Positions 60,668 to 64,000 of a stretch of 64,000 bases of DNA are shown in pieces (within the stretch, counting starts at the first letter, position 1; each line of letters begins with the position of its first letter). The stretch spans positions 62,001-126,000 of the forward strand of contig NZ_JACHXO010000001.1 in NCBI RefSeq assembly GCF_014192155.1, written 5' to 3'. The notes under the pieces are model-generated. The model was not told the origin of the DNA. It saw only the letters and a list, made by a program, of their open reading frames with translations, and made no database searches. Source of the stretch: Roseateles terrae. GTDB taxonomy: Bacteria; Pseudomonadota; Gammaproteobacteria; Burkholderiales; Burkholderiaceae_C. Position numbers and translations under genes: made by a program.

Positions 60668-61084
60668 TTACTTCCAGCGGGTGATGGTCACCCGGGTGCC
60701 CTGGCCCGGCGCGGTTTCGAGTTCGAAGTCGTTCACCAGCCGTTTGCTGCCGGACAGGCCCATGCCCATGCCGTTGCCGGAGGTCCAGCCGTCCTTGAGC
60801 GCCAGGTCGATGTCCGGAATGCCCGGGCCCTGGTCGACGAAGGACAGGCGCAGCCCATGGCGTACGCCCTGCTGCACCAGCTGCCACTGCATGTCGCCGC
60901 CACCCCCGTAGATGAGGGTGTTGCGCGACAGCTCGCTGGCCGCGGTGATCATCTTCGTCTGGTCCACCAGGCTGAATTTCAGCTGCTGGGTGAGGCGGCG
61001 CACCTGCTGGCGCGCCATGACGATGTCCGCCTCATTGCGGATGGCCATTTCGCCGGTGTCGGCTTCAGTCGAGGTCAACGTCAT
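60668..61084 (-). CDS. rsbT: Stressosome switch kinase RsbT
   Basis: 138 residues from the ATG at 61084, which has GGAG 7 bases upstream and overlaps the end of rsbS by 20 bases. GHKL-type ATPase: AASELSRNTLIYGGGG (N-box), DQGPGIPD (G1) and GMGMGLSGSKRLVNDFE (G2). In Bacillus RsbT phosphorylates RsbR and RsbS and on release activates the downstream regulator, there RsbU; no RsbU is present here, so the output is probably the kinase pair downstream. Confidence 0.92.
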   Translation of the reverse strand: MTLTSTEADTGEMAIRNEADIVMARQQVRRLTQQLKFSLVDQTKMITAASELSRNTLIYGGGGDMQWQLVQQGVRHGLRLSFVDQGPGIPDIDLALKDGWTSGNGMGMGLSGSKRLVNDFELETAPGQGTRVTITRWK

Positions 61085-61448
61085 GGAACTGCTCCTCATC
61101 CGATGCCTTGAGCAGCTGCAGGCCGCGTTCCACATTGAGGGCGGTCCGCACGCCGTCCAGCGACAGTCCGAGTTCCACCAGGGTGATGGCCACCGCCGGC
61201 TGCATGCCCACCACCACGGTGGTGGCGCCCAGCACCTTGGCAATGCCGGAAATGCTGGCCAGCATGCGGCCGATGAAGGAGTCGACGATCTCCATTGCCG
61301 AGATGTCGATCAGCACGCCGGTGGCGGCCGAGGTCTGGATCTTGTTGGCCAGATCGTCCTGGAGGGCGAGGGCGGTCTGATCCTGCAGGTCCACCTGGAT
61401 GGTGACCAGCAGGGTCCGGCCCATTTGCAGGATGGGGATGCGTTGCAT
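61065..61448 (-). CDS. rsbS: Stressosome scaffold STAS protein RsbS
   Basis: 127 residues. A single STAS domain with VLIDISAMEIVDSFIGRML; S57 is the equivalent of the Bacillus phospho-serine. IAKVLGATTVVVGMQPAVAI completes the fold. RsbS forms the mixed RsbR-RsbS core that holds RsbT. Starts 2 bases after the rsbR stop. Confidence 0.92.
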   Translation of the reverse strand: MQRIPILQMGRTLLVTIQVDLQDQTALALQDDLANKIQTSAATGVLIDISAMEIVDSFIGRMLASISGIAKVLGATTVVVGMQPAVAITLVELGLSLDGVRTALNVERGLQLLKASDEEQFHDVDLD

Positions 61449-61450
61449 GG

Positions 61451-62332
61451 TCAGTCCACCCGAACGCTGGCAGCGTCGGCCACGGGGCGGTTGCGGGTGA
61501 CGACGAAGCCGGTGCGGCGCAACGCCAGCGACAGCGCATCCGCCAGGGTCGCCTTGGTGGTGATGCCTTCCAGGTCAATGCCCAGGTGGACGATCGTCTG
61601 GGCGATCTGCGGCCGGATGCCGCTGATGATGCAGTCCGCGCCCATCAGTCGGATGGCGGTGACCGTTTTGATCAGATGCTGGGCGACCAGCGTGTCCACG
61701 GTGGGCACGCCGGTGATGTCGATGATGGCCAGCGCCGAGCCGGTCTCGACGATGCGCTCCAGCAGCGCTTCCATCACGATCTGGGTGCGGCCGCTGTCCA
61801 GGGTGCCGATCATCGGCACGGCGAGCACGCCTTCCCACAGCTTGACCACCGGGGTGGACAGCTCGAGCAGGTCCTGCTGCTGGCGGGCGATGATGTCTTC
61901 GCGGCTGCGCTGGTAGGTGGACACCGTATGCTGGGCCATCGAGTCCAGCAGGGTGCTGACTTCCCAGGTGGCCGCCACCAACAGGTCGGCCTGACCGCTG
62001 AAGGAGCGTTGCAGGCCGGCAAACAAGGGCTTCTTGAGGGCCAGCACGAAGCGGCTGGTGTCCGCGGCGGTGGAGCCTTGCGCCGCGCGCGAGGCGGACA
62101 GGCGGGCCAGCAGGTCGCGCACGCGGGTCCAGCCGGCGGCTTCCGGTTCACCCATGCCATTGGCGGCGCGCAGCCCGGCCAGCAAGGCGTCCAACAGCTC
62201 GGCAGTTTCTCGGGTTTCAGTGTGAAGGTCGCGACCCCCGCCGGTGTTGCGAAGTTCGGCCTGCCATTCGGCCAGCACCTGCTCCTTGTGGTTTGCCAGC
62301 AGGTCTTCGACTGCAGCGCTATGTGGATTCAT
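61451..62332 (-). CDS. rsbR: Stressosome sensor RsbR
   Basis: 293 residues from the ATG at 62332 (GAGGA upstream). An N-terminal helical, non-haem-globin-like sensor (about 1-150) is followed by a linker helix and a STAS domain (about 160-285) with VPMIGTLDSGRTQ and IIDITGVPTVDTLVAQHLI. Candidate phospho-threonines are T177-T183 and T207-T214, matching the regions of T171 and T205 in Bacillus RsbRA. GIRPQIAQTIVHLGIDLEGI is close to the Bacillus sequence. Only one RsbR paralogue is present here. First gene of the six-gene minus-strand operon. Confidence 0.92.
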   Translation of the reverse strand: MNPHSAAVEDLLANHKEQVLAEWQAELRNTGGGRDLHTETRETAELLDALLAGLRAANGMGEPEAAGWTRVRDLLARLSASRAAQGSTAADTSRFVLALKKPLFAGLQRSFSGQADLLVAATWEVSTLLDSMAQHTVSTYQRSREDIIARQQQDLLELSTPVVKLWEGVLAVPMIGTLDSGRTQIVMEALLERIVETGSALAIIDITGVPTVDTLVAQHLIKTVTAIRLMGADCIISGIRPQIAQTIVHLGIDLEGITTKATLADALSLALRRTGFVVTRNRPVADAASVRVD

Positions 62333-62461
62333 GGATTCCTCGAATGGACAGGGGAGGCTGGGGAAGGCGCCACAATGGACGCATGAGGGCGCGGCGCATG
62401 TTAACGCCGCCACGGGTGCACGCAGGGCGCACCGCGACTTCGGGTTTGTCCCGGACAAGGC

Positions 62462-62477
62462 TGGCACGCCGGTTGCC
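62462..62477 (+). promoter_or_regulatory. Sigma-54 promoter (-24/-12), exact match
   Basis: TGGCACGCCGGTTGCC, the best match in the window. Predicted start about 62487, 31 bases before the ATG at 62518. The same bases read leftward give only a poor match, so the rsbR operon probably uses another promoter in the 185-base gap. Confidence 0.8.
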
Positions 62478-62517
62478 CTATCGAATCTGGCGGTGGTCTA
62501 CCGCACAAGACTGACCA

Positions 62518-63711
62518 ATGATGAAGATGCTGATCGACTGGGAGACAGAAGTGGCGCAAGAGCAGAGCCTCGGCACGGCGGGCGGGGCGGCGGAGCCGTC
62601 GCCACGGCGGCCGATGAACGTCCTGGTGGTGGACGACAAGCCGCAGAATCTGCTGGCCATGAAAGCCCTGCTGGGAGACGGCCTGGAGCCGGACCTGCAG
62701 GTGCTGACCGCCGACTCGGGGCCGGCGGCGCTGGAGTTGCTGCTGGAGCATGAGGTGATGCTGGCCCTGCTGGATGTTCAGATGCCAGGCATGGACGGAT
62801 TCACGCTGGCGGAACTGATGCGGGGCACGGAGCGTACCCGGCATGTGCCGATCATCTTCCTGACGGCCGGCGCCCGGGAGGCCCAGCGCAGCTTCAAAGG
62901 CTACGAGGCCGGCGCGGTGGACTTCATCTACAAACCGGTCGACGCCCATGTGATGCGCAGCAAGGTCGCCGTGTTTGCCGACCTGCATCGGCAGCGGCAG
63001 CTGCTGGCGGAACGGATCGAGGCGCAGGAGCGTCTGGCGCGGGTCAATGCGCTGATGCTCAGTGCGCTCTCCCATGACATTCGTGGTCCGCTCTCGGTGA
63101 TGATGCTCAATGCCGAACTGCTGATCCGTCAGGCGGACCAGCCGGTGCTGCAGAAAGCCGGTGCCCGCATGAAGGCGGCCGCGACCCTGCTGGGCCGTCA
63201 GGTGGATCACCTGGGGAGCCTGGCGCAGCGTCCGTGCGAATTGCTGGATGTGCATCCGCGCCGCGGCGACCTTGCGGCGCTGACGGCCCAGCGCCTGGAC
63301 CTCGAAAGCAATCAGGCGGTGCTGTGGGCGCCACCGGCGTTCGACCGCATCGGCGACACCACCGGCGATTTTGATCCCGAGGCACTGGCTCGCGCCATCG
63401 ACCAGCTGCTGATGCAGGCGGCCACCCATGCCGGGGATGCCGCCATTCGCATCCAGGTGGACGGCAGCGCCCACCGCTCGCTGATGCTGCGCATCAGCTT
63501 CGATACGGTGCTGTCGCCCGAAGCGTCCATCCATCTGTTTGGCGGGCACGAACCGGTGTCCGGCATGGCCTCGCCCCATGTGGGGCCGGGCCTGGAAGAG
63601 CCGGAACGGGTGGCCCGCGCGCATGGCGGTTCGCTGATCGGCGGCTCCCGCCAGCGTCAAGGCACGCTGCTGGAATTGCTGCTGCCACGTCACCAGGCGG
63701 ACCGTCCCTGA
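62518..63711 (+). CDS. Receiver-histidine kinase with degenerate ATPase domain
   Basis: 397 residues; ATGs at 62518 and 62521, and a later one at 62614 right before the receiver. Receiver domain about 32-155 (LVVDDKPQN, LLDVQMPGMDG, IYKPVD). A HisKA-like helix pair follows (LSALSHDIRGPLSVMM with His). The C-terminal third lacks the usual ATP-binding boxes: QLLMQAATHA stands where N-box Asn is expected and no DxGxG is visible, although RVARAHGGSLIGGS recalls the final part of the fold. It may be a phosphotransfer or dimerisation partner rather than an active kinase. Driven by an exact sigma-54 promoter, divergent from the stressosome operon. Confidence 0.82.
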   Translation: MMKMLIDWETEVAQEQSLGTAGGAAEPSPRRPMNVLVVDDKPQNLLAMKALLGDGLEPDLQVLTADSGPAALELLLEHEVMLALLDVQMPGMDGFTLAELMRGTERTRHVPIIFLTAGAREAQRSFKGYEAGAVDFIYKPVDAHVMRSKVAVFADLHRQRQLLAERIEAQERLARVNALMLSALSHDIRGPLSVMMLNAELLIRQADQPVLQKAGARMKAAATLLGRQVDHLGSLAQRPCELLDVHPRRGDLAALTAQRLDLESNQAVLWAPPAFDRIGDTTGDFDPEALARAIDQLLMQAATHAGDAAIRIQVDGSAHRSLMLRISFDTVLSPEASIHLFGGHEPVSGMASPHVGPGLEEPERVARAHGGSLIGGSRQRQGTLLELLLPRHQADRP

Positions 63712-63744
63712 CCCTACCCGCATTGACTTTCTGACTCACCCGCA

Positions 63745-63770
63745 GGGCTGCACCGGATAGGATGCAGCCC
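63745..63770 (+). terminator. Hairpin after the 62518 gene
   Basis: An 8-pair perfect stem GGGCTGCA/TGCAGCCC with a 10-base loop, 34 bases after the stop. Followed by CCCTCC and not T's, so termination is uncertain. Confidence 0.4.
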
Positions 63771-63800
63771 CCTCCAGGCTGAACGGTTCCCCTGACACTC

Positions 63801-64000
63801 ATGCCGCACTCTTCCACGTCGCCGCTCCAGGAATTCGCCCACCACCGGATCCGATGGCTGCCCGCTCCGACGATGCTGGGCTTTGCCCTGGCCATCCTGA
63901 CGATCTTCATGACGGCATTCATGTCATGGCGCTCGCAGCAGGAGCAGTCCGCCACGGCCGATGCAATGGCCCGCACGCTGGCCGTGCAGGAGCAGATCCA
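63801..64000 (+). CDS. Membrane sensor protein, cut by window edge
   Basis: The ATG at 63801 opens a frame that runs off the end (66 residues seen). Residues 25-45 form a membrane helix (MLGFALAILTIFMTAFMSW). The following SQQEQSATADAMARTLAVQEQ resembles the beginning of a CHASE3-type extracellular helix, as found at the N-terminus of many histidine kinases. A further sensor kinase is likely but only the start is visible. Confidence 0.6.
   Translation, partial: MPHSSTSPLQEFAHHRIRWLPAPTMLGFALAILTIFMTAFMSWRSQQEQSATADAMARTLAVQEQI

Noticed and set aside
62463-62478. Minus-strand reading of the 62462 site as promoter of the stressosome operon
   Set aside because: It gives GGCAA and GTGC and would leave a 120-base leader; the plus reading is a perfect match toward the 62518 gene.

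Overview
The window is a GC-rich (roughly two thirds G+C by eye), densely coded chromosomal segment of a Gram-negative bacterium. Gene content (split ADP-heptose pathway, TonB receptor, RpoN, DUF883 genes, AI-2E family permease, many hybrid kinases) and codon style fit a betaproteobacterium of the order Burkholderiales, probably the Roseateles/Mitsuaria/Rubrivivax group; that placement is inference. I see no rRNA, tRNA, CRISPR array, insertion sequence, prophage or attachment site.

Layout. 1-6.3 kb: a tightly overlapping glycosyltransferase operon (GT4, two GT9, GT2, another GT4-like) ending in a UDP-xylose-synthase-type gene. 6.4-8.8 kb: two proteins of unknown function, one with tandem 8-residue repeats. 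8.8-13.3 kb (minus): ADP-heptose genes rfaE2, rfaE1, gmhA and a glycosidase-like gene; gmhB lies apart at 19.3-20.1 kb. 13.4-22.2 kb: a hybrid kinase, a PEP-CTERM-like small exported protein, an NtrC-type activator, topoisomerase IB, an SDR enzyme and a receiver protein with a GlcG-like partner. 22.3-29.1 kb: small envelope/stress proteins (DUF883-YqjE-like set, DUF2383), a second hybrid kinase and an AI-2E family permease. 29.7-31.1 kb: an rpoN gene outside its usual neighbourhood. 31.8-41.6 kb: an unknown 508-residue protein, an MscS channel and four tandem paralogues of a family I do not recognise. 41.6-56.7 kb: otsA/otsB, SDR, PAS and hemerythrin proteins, secreted nuclease, large catalase, DUF6496 protein, PQQ-type sugar dehydrogenase and a PqqU/YncD-type TonB receptor. 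56.7-62.3 kb: a complete stressosome operon (rsbR, rsbS, rsbT, an ATPase-SpoIIE phosphatase fusion, two kinases). 62.5 kb to the end: a receiver-kinase and the start of another membrane sensor.

The main observation is regulatory. Ten intergenic sites match the sigma-54 -24/-12 pattern GGCAC-N5-TTGC exactly, always followed by C, and about eight or nine more match with one or two changes. Nearly all sit a short distance upstream of, and point at, stress-type genes: trehalose synthesis, large catalase, MscS, the DUF883 operon, DUF2383, DUF6496, PAS-hemerythrin, the PQQ dehydrogenase, receiver proteins, and rpoN itself. Many of these families belong to the RpoS regulon in Escherichia coli. I infer that this bacterium runs a general-stress or stationary-phase regulon through sigma-54, with the rpoN gene and the NtrC-type activator in this window as candidate controllers and the stressosome as a possible upstream sensor.

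The second observation is the four-gene paralogue array at 34.7-41.6 kb. Two of the four genes carry the same two-block promoter-like element, GGAACA-N15-TGACTGA, 94-95 bases before their GTG starts. It has the layout of an ECF-sigma (HrpL-like) promoter, so these soluble helical proteins may be co-regulated and possibly exported effectors. All functional statements come from reading motifs in the sequence; no database search was run.
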